From Liquidambar formosana (Eukaryota > Streptophyta > Magnoliopsida > Saxifragales > Altingiaceae): a DNA stretch of 64,000 bases. The stretch spans positions 21,029,771 to 21,093,770 of the forward strand of contig CM077833.1 in assembly GCA_039720395.1 (NCBI GenBank), written 5' to 3'. Each line of letters begins with the position of its first letter. Positions within the stretch are counted from its first letter, which is position 1. The notes beneath the pieces were generated by a model that was not told where the DNA came from, did no database searches, and was given only the letters and a program-made list of their open reading frames with translations. A program made the translations under genes and the position numbers. Positions 37,813 to 51,600 of the stretch are shown here, one piece after another.

Positions 37813-40800
37813 ATGTCAAGGCCTCTGCACCGAGGTATATCTGGGATTCGGATCTCTGGGAGCAGTCATGATTCCTGGGACTCTCAGATGAAAGACAGAA
37901 CAGATAAGGAAGAATCGGAAAAAAGCCATTCTTCCTATAACTCTTATTTATCATTGCGTTTACTTTTCCCGGATAATTCTTCATCCAAATATGGTATTAG
38001 TGAGAATGGTTTTGCTTCCGAGTCCTTCGGCAGTGTAAATTCAAGAAGTCGGCACAAGTTAACTATGTTTTTTCTCAATATCTGTTTGGTTCTGATTGTA
38101 ATTCTTGCTCTTACTGGATCCTTTTGGTGGACAATCTCCATTTCCACATCGTCAAGGGTTAATATACTTCGTGGTTATAGGCGACTCCAGGAGCAACTTG
38201 TTTCAGACCTGTGGGATATTGGAGAGCTCTCTCTTGGTCCTGCAAGGTTGAAAGAACTGGAGTTCTGTTCTCAGGAGTCTGAGAATCATGTTCCGTGCTT
38301 CAATGTTTCAGAGAATTTGGCTTTGGGTTATTCTGATGGCAATGAGTTTGATCGTCATTGTGGGCAGGGTTTAAGGCAAAATTGTTTACTTCTTCCACCT
38401 GTAAATTACAGAATTCCTCTTAGATGGCCTACTGGAAGAGATGTCATCTGGGTTGCAAATGTTAAAATTACTGCTCAGGAGGTACTTTCCTCTGGAAGCT
38501 TCACCAAGAGGTGAGTGAGGGTGGATATTTCCCTTATTTACCAATCCTACTATATTGGGGTTTTTCCTGGGATCTTTCTTTGACCCCACAATTCCATGTG
38601 ACTGCAGGATGATGATGTTGGAGGAAGAGCAGATTTCCTTCCGTTCAGCCTCTCTTATGTTTGATGGTGTTGAAGACTACTCGCATCAAATTGCAGAAAT
38701 GATTGGGCTGAGAAATGAATCTAACTTTATACAAGCTGGGGTAAGTGTATATTTATTTCTTGCTGGAACTAACATGTCAAAAAATTTCTGTTTCATCGTT
38801 GTTTTTGACCTCCGTTGCCTAGTCTCATTTTATTTTTGCTGTACCTCTTCAGCTTAGCAGTTGGGCACTTGTTGTACATTATAATTAGATATTAAATATT
38901 GTGAGTTGTGACTGAACTTGGAACTTCTGATTGATTGGTACAGAAACTTGTTAATGAATATGTCAAATTATTTTATTGATGCAAAATCAGTTTAGTACAC
39001 TACTACCACTATAGGAATATTTTTCTTAGTTTCTTGCATTCTATTCATCTTGTTAGCGTAACACAACACTCCACAAATGATTACATTTATCGTACATAAA
39101 TAAAATCTACATGCAATAATAGCTTATGTAGGAGTACTTATATATCTAATGATGTGACATTGTTGTATTGTTTCTTGATGTTTTGTTGTACTCAAAGTAT
39201 TCAGGGAATTTTGATACATATCCTTCTGTGGACCAAAAAAGTGAAGAGCATAATAATTTTACATAAATCTTGCAGGTTAGAACCATCTTGGATATAGGTT
39301 GTGGTTATGGTAGCTTTGGAGCACACCTCTTTTCCAAACAGCTAATAACTATGTGCATTGCAAACTATGAGGCTTCAGGCAGTCAAGTTCAACTAACTCT
39401 TGAAAGAGGTCTCCCTGCAATGATTGGTTCTTTTACTTCAAAACAGTTGCCATATCCATCTCTTTCCTTTGATATGTTGCATTGTGCACGTTGCGGCATT
39501 GACTGGGATCAAAAAGGTATTGTTTATAAGCTAGTCATTAAAGTAATATTTTATATAGGACTTATGTACAAAAAATGCATACATCCATTAAGGCATTTTA
39601 ATATTTTCCCTTTTTTCGCATTGCATCTTTTTTTTATTTATAATTTGTTTGAAACAAGATACTAGTCCAAATTATAGGGAAAAGATAAGTACTGCAGCGA
39701 AAATTTCCATTGCATTAAAATGATCACAAATGGTTGTAAGACAATGTTAACAATGGCAAAGTATGCCAAATAAAACTATAGAAATGAAAATTATTTTGTG
39801 GTCTGTGGCCTGTGCCTTTAAAATTCCAGCACAGTTCATTAAATAGGTCTAACTAAAGCATGAATGGTGATCTTATGCTTTAGTTTTTCAAGCTGGTAAA
39901 CCTACTGAGATGGAATATAGGTTTCGGACCCTTCATCACTATTTAGTAAAGAGATGCTTAAAGTGTTCATTGATATATGATTCAGGCCTGCATGTGATCT
40001 CCTGGTTATAGGAGAGAGCATTTTCCAATATCCCTTTTCTGTGTTAGCTTGGCCATTTTGGAAATCTTTTAGTGGTTTGTGATATAATCACTATAGCTAT
40101 TTCACTCTGGTTCTGTTTTCCAAGTGAATGACGTGTTCTTGTTTACAGTTGTTCAGAATCACTTTTTCTTTCGAAGAAACATGTTTCAGAGTCCACTTTG
40201 TATTGCAAGTGTGTATTTCTGTCATTAGAAAAAGAGAGGGGGTGGGGTTTCTTTTATCTTCTGTTGTCGAAAAAGAAAAAGAAAAGAAAATGGTATAGTA
40301 AGCATATTGGCCATATATATCTTTATACTATGCCATATGCTTCTTCTTGTTTAGAAGTCTGTCATTTGGTTATTATGTAGCCATTATTAGACATTCCTTA
40401 CAGTTAAATTTGGAACCTCTTTTGTCATTTTGATTTGTTGATTTTTCTTGGGTTTGGATGTGCATTTTGAATGGAAAACTATAGGAAAACGGTTCTCTTG
40501 CCAATTGTGATTAATAACCCCCGTATCTTGTTAATTCAATCATGAAACACAGTCCATGTGATGCACAACCTTTAGAATATTAATGTTCAGCCCATTGTTC
40601 CATTTGCCTGAATTGTTGGATCTTAAATTTGGTATTTTACTATATGAATGTGTGTATTTGTTATGTGGTGCAGATGGTATTTTCCTGATTGAAGTTGATC
40701 GAGTCTTAAGGCCTGGTGGATACTTTGTCTGGACTTCCCCACTTACCAATGCTCAGGGCTATCGTCGTAACAAAGAGAATCAGAAAAGATGGGATTTTGT

Positions 40801-43122
40801 TCGCAATTTTGCGGAAAATCTCTGCTGGGATATGTTGTCACAACAAGATGAAACTGTTGTATGGAAAAAGACCAGTAAAAAGAATTGTTATGCTTCTCGG
40901 TGAGGCAACCAACATGTCTAATCCATATTTTAGGTTTCATTTCTATTAATAAAGGTGTTCAGTTCATGTTGATTGAATCAACATGTAGTCACATGTCCAT
41001 GATATTATCAGGTTGTCCTAATTTGTATCACAAATTGCTTGTGTTTAGGAAACCTGGTTCTGGTCCTTCTATCTGCAGTAAGGGCCATGATGTTGAATCT
41101 CCATATTATCGACCACTCGAAGCCTGCATAGGAGGAACTCAGAACCGCCGATGGATTCCAATTGAACAAAGGACAACCTGGCCTTCTAGGGCTCATTTGA
41201 ACTCCAGTGAACTTGCAATTTATGGTAAATTGAAACAGTTTGTTGATGAAAAGAAAATTCATTGTAAACCTCTACCCAAGTTCCCAAATACCCATTATTC
41301 CGTCTGGCTTATCTATTTGTTAATGACTCCTATGTTTTATAAGGTCTGCATTCAGAAGACGTTGCTGAGGATACTGCAAACTGGAATTTAGCAGTCCGTA
41401 ATTATTGGTCTCTTCTCTCGCCACTAATATTCTCAGATCATCCAAAGAGGCCTGGCGATGAGGATCCTTCTCCACCTTATAACATGCTCAGAAATGTGCT
41501 AGACATGAATGCTCATTTTGGCGGTTTCAATTCTGCTTTATTGGAAGCCAGTAAGTCTCTGTGGGTCATGAATGTGGTCCCTACAAGTGGGCCCAACTAC
41601 CTTCCCTTAATCCTCGACAGGGGATTTGTTGGTGTACTGCATGACTGGTAAATTCAACGATCTACCCATCCATTTTCTTTTAGTATGCCCTCTCATGAGT
41701 ATCAAGTATGTATTGATGTTTTTGCTTGAAAGGTCCCTCTGTCCTTAAAATGTACAAAGATGAGATAGCAGTTTGTTTAGTTTAATTGTAATGTTGTGGG
41801 TGTTGGTTCCTTAAACTGGGTAAGAAATTGGTCTCAGTTACTTAATAAATTAGAGATTTAAAGAAGCAATGCATTTTAAAGTGAAGAGAAAGATATGTTA
41901 TCATTCGAGAAGTTGGGGATTCCATAAATGATTCAGTGATTATATATAATTTTTTGGATATTTGTGTTACTCTGGAATTATCAAAATTATGTGGGATAAT
42001 TGCTGGTGTCATTAGCTTGATGAGTTGGACTGATGAAATTATAAACCTCAAGTTTAGCTCTGCTTTCAAGTGTTAATTTTGAATACAGATACTATGATGA
42101 TTGTTGTAATAGATTTACTTCTATGCTTTTCTCTGTGGTTCCATATTTTACATTTTTCCATTTTTCTTCTAGGTGTGAAGCATTTCCAACATACCCCAGA
42201 ACTTATGATTTGGTGCACGCTGAAGGATTTCTATCACTTGAAGCTGGTCAGAAGCGAAGGTGCACCACGGTTGATTTATTTACTGAGATAGATCGGTTAC
42301 TTCGCCCAGAGGTACTTTAATCAATCATTCCTCTTATGTTTCCATATTTGGTCATCATGCATTGACCTATTTATTATTGAAAACTTAAATCTTTGGCTTG
42401 TGAATGATTAACTAATCGTGTGCCAAAGTGATTACTATGTAGATTGTTTATCAGCGAATGACACCATTTTCTTTTTAATTATGGTGGTATGGTCCACAAA
42501 TCTAAAATTCTACCATCCTTGTGTGGCTTGATCTATATAACTTGAGTAGTGACATTAGTTTGCACAATTACAGTTAGATGGTTGCCTATCACCCGAACAA
42601 AAGAAAATAAAAATAAATAAATAAATAAAATAAAAATAAAAAGACTTACATGATTGCCATGTGCATTTATGCATGAACCCATTAGGTTGATAAATGATAA
42701 TTTAAAATTTTATAAAACTTGTAAGATAATCGAACTTGAAAGCTTTAACAAGCACAGTGCAAGCCAGTATCATTTAGTTTCATCTGGGGTTTAGTTGACT
42801 AATTAAAGTAAAATGAGTTATATGTTAATTTTTTGTATTTCTCATAAACCATTTATCTCTGATTGTTTTATTGTTGTAACCCCTATTTGAGAAGGAGGTG
42901 TGGGAGATGGTTTTCTGTTTCCATCCTATTGTTAGTTTTGCTGATGTAGACTGATTGGTGCAGGGTTGGGTGATACTACGTGACACTGCTTCTCTCATTG
43001 AATCGGCGAGAGCTCTCACCACACGGTTGAAATGGGATGCACGTGTTGTCGAAATTGAGAGTAACAGTGATGAGAAACTCCTAGTCTGCCAGAAACCTTT
43101 CTTTAAGAGACAATCGAACTAA
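37813..43122 (+). CDS. QUA2: QUASIMODO2-like pectin methyltransferase
   Basis: Eight exons: 37813-38510, 38608-38740, 39276-39516, 40674-40899, 41049-41224, 41344-41647, 42173-42311 and 42964-43122. All introns are GT-AG, phases agree, and the CDS is 2076 nt (691 aa), close to Arabidopsis QUA2/TSD2 (684 aa). A serine-rich cytosolic tail (1-84) and one transmembrane segment (about 85-108, [16 protein letters not shown]) make a type II Golgi protein. The lumenal DUF248 methyltransferase region follows, starting with [20 protein letters not shown]. The SAM-binding motif ILDIGCGYG is at about 281-289, [10 protein letters not shown] and the [14 protein letters not shown] motif come next, and a second Rossmann-like motif [10 protein letters not shown] is at about 543-552. 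QUA2-type enzymes are needed for homogalacturonan methyl-esterification, cell adhesion and growth. No lesion is seen; the gene looks intact. Very high family match. Confidence 0.95.
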
Positions 43123-44074
43123 TTGTGTGTTTTGAAAAGGAGCCCAAGAAGATATAGTACAATATTCATATTCATTTACTGGATGTCAATTAATCGTCAT
43201 AAAGCCCACTATAGAAAAGGGGGATCGAGAATTTTGATTCCGAAAGAAGAAACTCAGAAAACAGAAGAGAGGAAACAAATGAATCTTGGTGGAACCAACC
43301 ACAAGACCTATGGAGCCGTAAGGCACACATAGGGCCATGTAATTATGCAATTGAGGCACAGGGCAAGTCAAGAGAGGTATAGGATTTAGATTTGAATTTT
43401 CCAATGTGTTGTTCATTATAAACTATACATACAACCACATGGTTTACATTGTGAAGATGATTACAGAAATAAGCAAAAGTTCTGTTTGCAGTAGTATATA
43501 GAATGCTTGGCAGTGCATTTATGCAGAATTTATTTATTTATTTATTTTTAGGGTTATTCTTGGTGTTGTCTTTTTGCCCATCTTGTCATATCATCCATCC
43601 TCATTGTAGAAAGCATTTTTGCAAGTGTTCATTACCAAATCTGAAGAATATTAATGCTTTACTATTGTGACATGGACTTGGGATAATACTTTCCAGCTGT
43701 ATGTTATGATATTTATCCTTTTTCTAGACAGATAAATAATCTTCCTTGTAGAAAGCTGCTTTTTCAAGTGTTCACCATTAGACAGCGACTTGAAAAATTG
43801 AATCCTCTGCTTGACTAAAGCGTGTTATGATTATCCGTCAAATGGTGTGATGCACTATGGGTGTAAAATCAAAACACGGTCATGGCGCAGAGGATCTCTC
43901 GACGCGTGCAAGCTTTATTATGTTGAATCCAGCAAAATCAAACTCCCAGTTACCTACACCATCATTGATGGCTGACCCCTCCCAGCCCAAAATGCGTTGA
44001 TCACCTGGTACTTTCACATGACAGCACTAGATATGCAAAATTAGTAAAACAGAATATCTTTGATGGCTCGGCAT

Positions 44075-44160
44075 GATTGCACTAGGTTTTGGGTTAGTTG
44101 TTAGCTAGAGGGATCGGCACGATTGCACTAGGTTTTGGGTTAGTTGTTAGCTAGAGGGGT
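44075..44160. repeat. 46-bp tandem duplication
   Basis: GATTGCACTAGGTTTTGGGT occurs at 44075 and again at 44121, and the copies match through TTAGCTAGAGGG. Confidence 0.88.
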
Positions 44161-44366
44161 CCCCCCGTAGTAAAAACCTCTGCAGTTGCAGTGTCGGAGC
44201 AGGTGGGACTGTAATAATTTTGGATTTTAATATTCCTTGGTGAGTTTGGTTATGCATATTAAATTTGGACCGTCTAAGGACCTGCTTTTCATATGACAAA
44301 ATCAAGATGTAAATCAGTAAATGAAACAGCATCTCGATGGCCGACCAAACAAAATCAAGAGAGAGC

Positions 44367-44735
44367 TCAATCTCGGTGATGACGTCCATTTGAAAGCATA
44401 AATTCAAAAGATAGCTCAATCTCACTGATTTACATCTCGGTGATGACGTCCATTTGAAAGCATAAATTCATTGTTTTGAATGAGATCAATTAAGGCCGTC
44501 ATCACAAATGGGACTGAAAATTCAAAATAAAGGCATTTCGTGGTTACTTAAAATGATTTTATACATCAACTGTGGTGTATGACTCCAACTTTGCTGTCAT
44601 CAGAGGAGAGTGAAATTTCAAGAGAGGCATTCACGGTTTCTTAAAATGATCTTATAATACAGTTGTTGTGTATGATTTCAACTCTTTCTTAAAATGATCT
44701 TATAATACAGTTGTCGTGTATGATTTCAACTCTTT
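44367..44735. repeat. Cluster of short direct duplications
   Basis: TCGGTGATGACGTCCATTTG is duplicated at about 44373 and 44431. A second pair, CTTAAAATGATCTTATAATA, starts at about 44640 and 44691 with a related, more diverged copy near 44547. Each pair shares flanking blocks, showing stepwise local duplication. Confidence 0.78.
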
Positions 44736-45057
44736 TAAATGGTTTCTTTCAAGATATATGATGGACTTGTGCCTTTGATACCATGTAAATACAATATAAC
44801 AATTTAATCCTTATTTGGACTGCCAAATAGGCTCTTGTTTGATAGTTGTTATGCTAAAACCTGTGGATTTTAGTCTTGTTAGGACAGCATACTGTTTTAT
44901 GCTGTTAACATGGTTCTCTGCTTGTTCAAATCACGATAAAATTTAATGGGGAATTGGGTTACTGGCAGAATCTTTTGTTTTTCAGCAGAAGATAAGAGAT
45001 CAATCAGTATTTTTCATCAGTACATACTGTCAAGTTCTTCTACTAAGAGCCATGTGG

Positions 45058-45058
<1 letters not shown>

Positions 45059-45109
<51 letters not shown>
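45059..45109. repeat. Compound (TA)n(GA)n microsatellite
   Basis: About 9 TA units run directly into about 17 GA units. Confidence 0.94.
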
Positions 45110-45110
<1 letters not shown>

Positions 45111-46921
45111 AGGACTCTCATTGAAAGGATTAAGAGAGCCCTCAGGGAAGAGTGATAGATAGCCACCCTAGAAAGCTTCCACCACAATAAGGACTACACC
45201 TCCTGGTTTAGATGGTAGAAATCTATGATATTCAATCCTTTGCCACATGTAGGTCCAAATCTCATTGAAGGCTCACTAGTGCTGGGAATCTCTATTACTT
45301 TTTTACAATTAAATTTGACGAAGCACCATAAGTCTCTTGGGATTTTAAGGATCTAATAGATGATTGATTTAAGTGCACCTATAAATTTTGTTCTGAGGCA
45401 TGCTAAGCACTTGAGCAGTAATTTTAAGTCTTATCCTCCTTGTTGGCTTGGCACATGTTCGTTTTGCCTTTTTTTTTTGCCTCGCTGAGGCTTGTTAAGG
45501 AGTAAGTTCGATTTTTTTTTTTCCGCCACGAGTCACTTGGGAATGAAGTCTTAACAATTTTGGCTACCTCTTACACTTGTAGAATGCTAGGACTTGTGCT
45601 TTACGCATTTCAATTTTTTATGTTTTTCTTTTGTAGTTGTTCAGCTATTACTCCCAACTCGTATTGTTGCCAGTCTCAGTTCACTAGTCATGCTTTCAGT
45701 TACACGATTAACCACCTTTTGGGATTCTAATTATCCTGTGCAATGTAAATAGTTTCATGTTTTATATTTATCCGTCATAACCCATTTTGAGTTTATTCCT
45801 AATATCATTGCACCGAGTAGGCTTTCTTTTTGTGAGTTGCTATCTCATTCTCAAAATCTTCACTCGTTGATTTTTGGTGTGATCATATCGATTGTCCCAT
45901 TGATTTGAATTGCTCCATTGTACTCCATATATCATTTCCTAACAACTCCATTATTGAGAATGGGGCCATGGAAGACGACAGCCATAATGTTTGGGTGGAA
46001 AAAGAACATGGAATGTAGCATGGGGTTCATGAAATCCTTTACAGATCCTATGCTATAAACTGTGCTGTTCAGTCCCATTTTCTTTAATGTCACGATTTGG
46101 ATAATGGGTTTGTGCTTTTAAATTCTGCGTAAACACAATGGGACCATTCGATGTTTATGGGATGACCAAACGCGCTCTTAATCATTTTCCCCTTCTTTAC
46201 TTTTTCAGTGAAAGGTTTGTGATCCTATTTGGTTTGTCGCCCAGCCTTATTCATGATTGGTGACTGGTTTGGTCCCGGAACCAAATAATATCAAATTTTG
46301 GAAGGCTAGCTAGTAGATGCTGGTCCTTCCCCATGTGCCACATGCAAGAAAGGAGATTAATGATGGGATAGCAGATGAGTGATAGTAAACAAGAACAAAG
46401 AAGATGCCTTTCAACATCCCCCAGGTCAGCTCACTGTGAAGAGGTTCCTTTCAGTCCTTCACATGGACAAGGCCCAACCACCATATGACCCAAGTGAAAA
46501 TAGTGCACATACCAGCATATCCAAAGAATGCATTTCCTTACACGAAAGAGAGAAGCTAAGTTTGATTTGGTGGTTTTGGTTAGGGGGTGACGAGGCAGGA
46601 GATCATCCTTATAATTGCTAGCAATAAATGAAGATCCTACTTTCCATCGCAACCCAAGGACATCAGATTTTACATGTGATGGAATACAGTGAGGAAAATA
46701 CTACTTGCGAAGATCTAGTGTTCGACTTTTAGTAAATCCCTTCAAGCCATTTACATAAGGTTTTATGGTTTTTATAGGCCTTAAACTCGTTTGGTCCATA
46801 TGAGTTGTGGGGTCTTATATGGACTCGGGTTTGCCTGAAAGATATCTGTCAAATAAGTTAGTGGAGAGAGTTGGTATAAAAAATTGGTGCATATAGCACT
46901 AGTGATATAACAATTGTTGGG

Positions 46922-47621
46922 TGTGTGGAAATATCTCTGAACCGAGGTTTCAACTCGCGATGGAAGGTTCAGGCCTGAAACGCTGACACGTGGCGAAGAT
47001 TGCTTAACCAGGCCAACCACAACGCACGTGATTCACCTCCTAAGATCCAGCTCGGGGCAAAGGGTTAAGTCACTTTACTGGACGCGTGGAAGGTCCGCAC
47101 GCTAGGATCTGCTGCAAAGCACGTGATCTTCCAGCTCGGGACCTGGTTTTCACCTCGGGACACCTGTCTTATGACTCATACTACAGTCCAAATCCTACTA
47201 CAGTCCAAAACTGTCCTAGCAGCTGTAATTCCTGACACAGCGGTTACAGGAAACCACGGTTCCCTGGCCAACCATGGTCAATAAACTATGGTCAGACGGT
47301 TATGGGTAAACCATGGTCAGATCTGACCTAACCCAAGCAGTTATCTGAGCTCACATGGTCAGTCCGTACAGGTGGGTATAAAAGAATACGATACAGCCTA
47401 ATTTGGTAAGCTACAGTACCCTAATTCTCTGAAATTCATCTTCTTCCTTGCCTCATTCTCCCCAGTACAGTTTTCTGACTTAAGCATTGGAGAGGGCACG
47501 GCCAAAACCCACCTTGGCCTACCCTCTGACCCATTTTCCAAGCTTGTGGTTGCAGGTCCAGGCGAGGGAGCAAGCTCCGTCTTCAACACGTAGTTCGGGG
47601 AGCAGATTTTTACCCCGTACA
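46922..47621 (+). mobile_element. Solo LTR of a gypsy-type retrotransposon
   Basis: A 700-bp block starts TGTGTGGAAATATC, ends CCCCGTACA, and is flanked on both sides by TTGGG (46917-46921 and 47622-47626), the expected 5-bp duplication of an LTR element. It contains a TATAAAA box (47377-47383), repeated CATGGTCA motifs (47273-47320) and several CACGTG motifs, and a 3' part with CTGACTTAAGCATTGGAGAG typical of the R-U5 region of plant Ty3/gypsy elements. No internal domain or second LTR adjoins, so it is a solo LTR left by recombination. The higher GC content contrasts with its flanks. Confidence 0.88.
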
Positions 47622-47626
47622 TTGGG

Positions 47627-48134
47627 ATATTGAGACCTTCCATTTTCATTTTATTGAGTAGGCCTTGGTCTTTTATAAGAATTCACATTCTCTAGTTGTT
47701 GGGCAAGATAAATTTGATACAGCCCTCCTCCAATGTCATTAGGCCAGTAAATGAATGAGAAATGCTTGGAGTCCCAATTTCAGGACTCCTAAACAGACAC
47801 ATGAGTGGGCCCCATAGTGGGTGAACCCCACAATGGATCCCACCCCATGTGTCTATTCGAGAGTCTCAAATTCGAGACTCCTAGCATTACTCTAAAAGAA
47901 TTTATAAATTTTAAAATAAACTACCATAACCAGCTTATTGATTCCGTGGGACAAGCCCTCTTTCTATGAAGCTTGCGTTTTCGAACTTTCTTTTATAAAT
48001 TACAAATATTAATCTATCGAGTTTGAAAGCTCTTTAATCCTGCCGTTTTTCTGCATTTGGAAATTGGAAGTCCCCTGCCAATTTTTTTTTCTCTTTTTTT
48101 CCCTCTCTCATTCAATTACCATTGTTCCGGATTC
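47627..48134. other. Intergenic, no gene seen
   Basis: Between the solo LTR and a MITE. A short inverted GGAGTCCCAATTTCAGGACTCC-like palindromic stretch occurs at about 47769-47790; nothing else recognisable. Confidence 0.45.
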
Positions 48135-48137
48135 TTA

Positions 48138-48453
48138 GAGCATTTCCAATGGAAGAGTTATAGTATGAGTAGTTTTTAGTTCTAAAAGGCCTTTTCCAAT
48201 GGGAGAGTTAAATGGTGAGCTAAACTAAAAGCCAAGTTTGGCTCTCAATTTAGCTCTGAGCTATTTGACCATGTGTGGAATGGTAGTTAGAAAGAGGGGA
48301 AACCTAGGTGAGTTAAAAAATAGGTTTTGCTACATTGGAGCAGCCACTTTACTGCAGAGAGCTATTTTTAGCGGTAGAGAGCTATTTTTACACTTTTTGA
48401 ACTAAAAATAGCTTTTAACTCACCAAAATAGCTCTTTTGGGTTGGAGATGCTC
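48138..48453. mobile_element. Tourist-like MITE (GAGCAT family), copy 2
   Basis: Inverted ends GAGCATTTCCAATGG and (minus strand) GAGCATCTCCAACCC, flanked by TTA (48135-48137 and 48454-48456). The interior has repeated GAGCTATTTTTA and its complement. Non-coding, 316 bp. It shares its terminus with the element at 19488-19824. Confidence 0.87.
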
Positions 48454-48624
48454 TTAGACTGTTTCTCCTAATTTACTTTGATTTGGGGATTTTTATGGGA
48501 GAATGTGACATGAAAACTTTGATCAAATTCTGGCTTTTGAGAATCATGAAAGGTCTTTGTATTGTGTGGCCAAGGTACATTTTTTGTACACCTAATTTTG
48601 TGAGGTATGGGTAGTGAGGTCAGG

Positions 48625-51600
48625 GTCTGTTTGGCTTTCTACTTCTATTGTGGGCTGCCCTATGTATATTATGGTGAGGAAACTAAAACTGTTAAAGGCT
48701 GCTTTGAAAACCTGGAACCATGATGTTTTTGGTAACATCCATAGTCGAGTTGATGAAGCTTTTAAAGCTTTGGAAACCATTCAATTGGACATTTCTTCTA
48801 ATGGGTTCTCTGATGATAAATTTGAAGCTGAGTGTGCTGCTAAAACCTCTTTATGTGAAGCTCTTAAATATCAAGAAACATTTTGGAGAGACAAATCCAT
48901 AATTAGTTGGCTTCAGGCTGGGGACAGGAACACAAGCTTCTTTTACAAAGTTGTACAAATAAGAGGTCTAGAAATTATATTTCTTCTCTTATGGATGGCG
49001 ATCGTTTTCTTGATTCTACTGCTGATGTGACAACTCATGTCATCTCTTATTTTCAGTAATTATTTACTTCTACTCATCATGTTGTTGATAAAGAATGGAT
49101 TGCCAGCCTTATTCCTTCATTAGTTTCTACTAATGATAATTCTCTTCTTACTGCTGTTCCTAATATTGAAGAAATTAAAAGTGCTGTATTTGCTCTTGAT
49201 CCTAATAGCTCTCCAGGTCCTGATGGCTTTGGTGGTCAATTTTATCATAATTGTTGGGATATTATTCATTTTGATGTGGTGGCTGTTGTACAACAATTCT
49301 TCACTTCTGGTTGGATCCTCCCAAACCTGAACTCTATGTTTATTACTTTAGTTCCTAAAGTACCTGAAGCTCATTCTCTTGACAAGTTTAGACCCATTGC
49401 TGTAGCCAATTTTTTATTTAAGATTATTACTAAAATATTGGCGGATAGATTGGGTTGTGTTGCTCCTAAAATCATCTCTTATAATCAGAGTGGCTTTGTT
49501 AAAGGTAGGCACATTTATGAAAATATTTGTTTGGCTTCAGAATGTGTCAATCTTTTGGATCTTAAATCTTATGGAGGGAACATTGGTTTGAAATTGGATA
49601 TTAAGAAGGCTTTTGATACTCTTGAGTGGGATTTTTTGTTGGAGGTCCTGTCTGCATTTGGTTTTTGTAACACTTTTGTAAATTGGATCTCTACTATTCT
49701 TCATTCAGCTAGATTGTCTGTGAAAATTAATGGTCCCCCTTTTGGTTTCTTCTCTTGCAGCAGAGGTGTAAGGCAAGGGGATCCTCTTTCCCCTCTTCTC
49801 TTTTGCCTTGCTGAAGAAGTTCTTAGTAAAGCTATTCATCAGCTTGTTTTGACAAAGAAGCTTCTCCCTATTTCATCTCCTAGAGGTGGCCTGGCTCCTA
49901 CCCATTTATTATACGCTGATGATGTTCTTATCTTTTGTAGAGGCTCCATGTTTTTGTATAAATAATGTTTTGGATCTTTTGGACAAATATGGATTAAATT
50001 CAAGCCAAATTGTTAATAGGGCTAAGTCCAAAGTCCTTTTGGGTAAGGCAGCTTTCCATAGAAGTCAACAGATTCTAGGCAGCAACTGGTATGCAATCTA
50101 AGTCTTTCCCTTTCACTTATTTGGATGTTCCTTTATTTAAGGGTAAGCCTAAAAGAGATTCCTTCAACCTATAGCTGGTAAAATTAGATCTAAAATAGAA
50201 GGTTGGCAAGGACATTTTCTTTCTATTGCCGGTCAAATTCAATTGGTTCAGTCAGTAATTATTCCAATGCTTTTGCATACTATGGCAGTCTACATATGGC
50301 CTTCTTCCCTTTTGAAGGAGATGCAACAGTGGATTAGAAATTTTATTTGGGCTGGCTCTACTTCTAAAAGGAAGTTAGTATCTATTAATTGGGATTTAGT
50401 TTGTTCTCCCAAGTCTGAAGGTGGTTTAGGCCTTAGAAATCTCAAAGCAATTAATCAGGCTGCTATCTTAAAATTGGGATGGTTTATTATTACTTCTGAT
50501 TCTCCATATGCTCTATTTCTTCGATGTAGATTCAAAATCTCTGCTATGGTTCCTTAGCATCTTATAAATCTTCTTCTGTTTGGGGTGGGTTAAAGGATGC
50601 TCTTCAAGTATTGAGTTTTCATGGTCAGTGGATCATAGGAGATGGAAAAACTGTTAACTTCTGGCTTAGTAAGTGGTATTATGGAGATGCCTTATCTGAC
50701 AAGGTTACTTTTACTGGGGATATTGATACTGATCTTTCTCTTAATGTTTCTAAGTTTATTGTTGATCAACGTTGGTCTTTACCGACATGGCTCCATCAGT
50801 TCCTAGATATTGTTGCTGGTATTAATGATATAATTTTGCCGGTTGAGGATTGCAGTGATATGTTGGTTTGGCCCTATTCTTCTTCTGGGTAATTATCATT
50901 TAAAGATGCTTTTGATTTTTTCCGCAATAAACATCCTATTTTTCCTTGGGGTAAGCTGATTTGGCAGAATTATATTCCTCCTAAAAGGTCTCTCCTTTTT
51001 CTTCGTCTGATATTTAACAAGTTGCCTACTGAAGAGAATCTTCAATCTAGAGGTATGCCATTGGTTTCTTGTTGTAGTCTTTGCACTTCTCCTTGCACTA
51101 TTGAAACAGCGTGGCACCTTTTCTTTGAATGCAACTTTGCTCAACAACTTTGGGTCTGGCTGCATGATATTTCCATTCCAATTTTTCTCTCCATTTTTCT
51201 ACGGTGAAAGAGGGTCTGCTTGCGCTTGTTGATCATAATTTTAGTCCCCAACTTTCTTATATTTGGCTTCTTGCTGTAATGAGTATTCTTTGGATTATTT
51301 AGAAGTTTAGAAATGATGTGAAATTTAATAATTTTGTCATTCCTGTTCAAAGGGCTATTGGCACTGTAATGGCTTGGATTAGAGAAGGTAGCTTACTTAT
51401 TAAAGCTCCAATGGGCAACTCTGTTTTAGATGTTCAGATTTTACATAGTTTGCATTTAAAGGGTATTCCTCGAAAGGCCCCTAAAGTCATTCCTGTATTT
51501 TGGCATCCCCCTATAGCTGATTAGATTAAGGTTAATACTGATGGCTTATCTAAGGGAAATCCTAGCAATGTTGCTAGTAGTGGAGTTTTTAGAAACTATC

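Larger units (their letters stand above)
43123..46916. other. Intergenic, downstream of the QUA2-like gene
   Basis: The first few hundred bases are presumably 3' UTR. Beyond that are several small tandem duplications (44068-44160, 44360-44475, 44620-44735) and a TA/GA microsatellite (45059-45109). No supported gene was found; the frames at 46379-46652 overlap on opposite strands and lack motifs. Confidence 0.5.
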
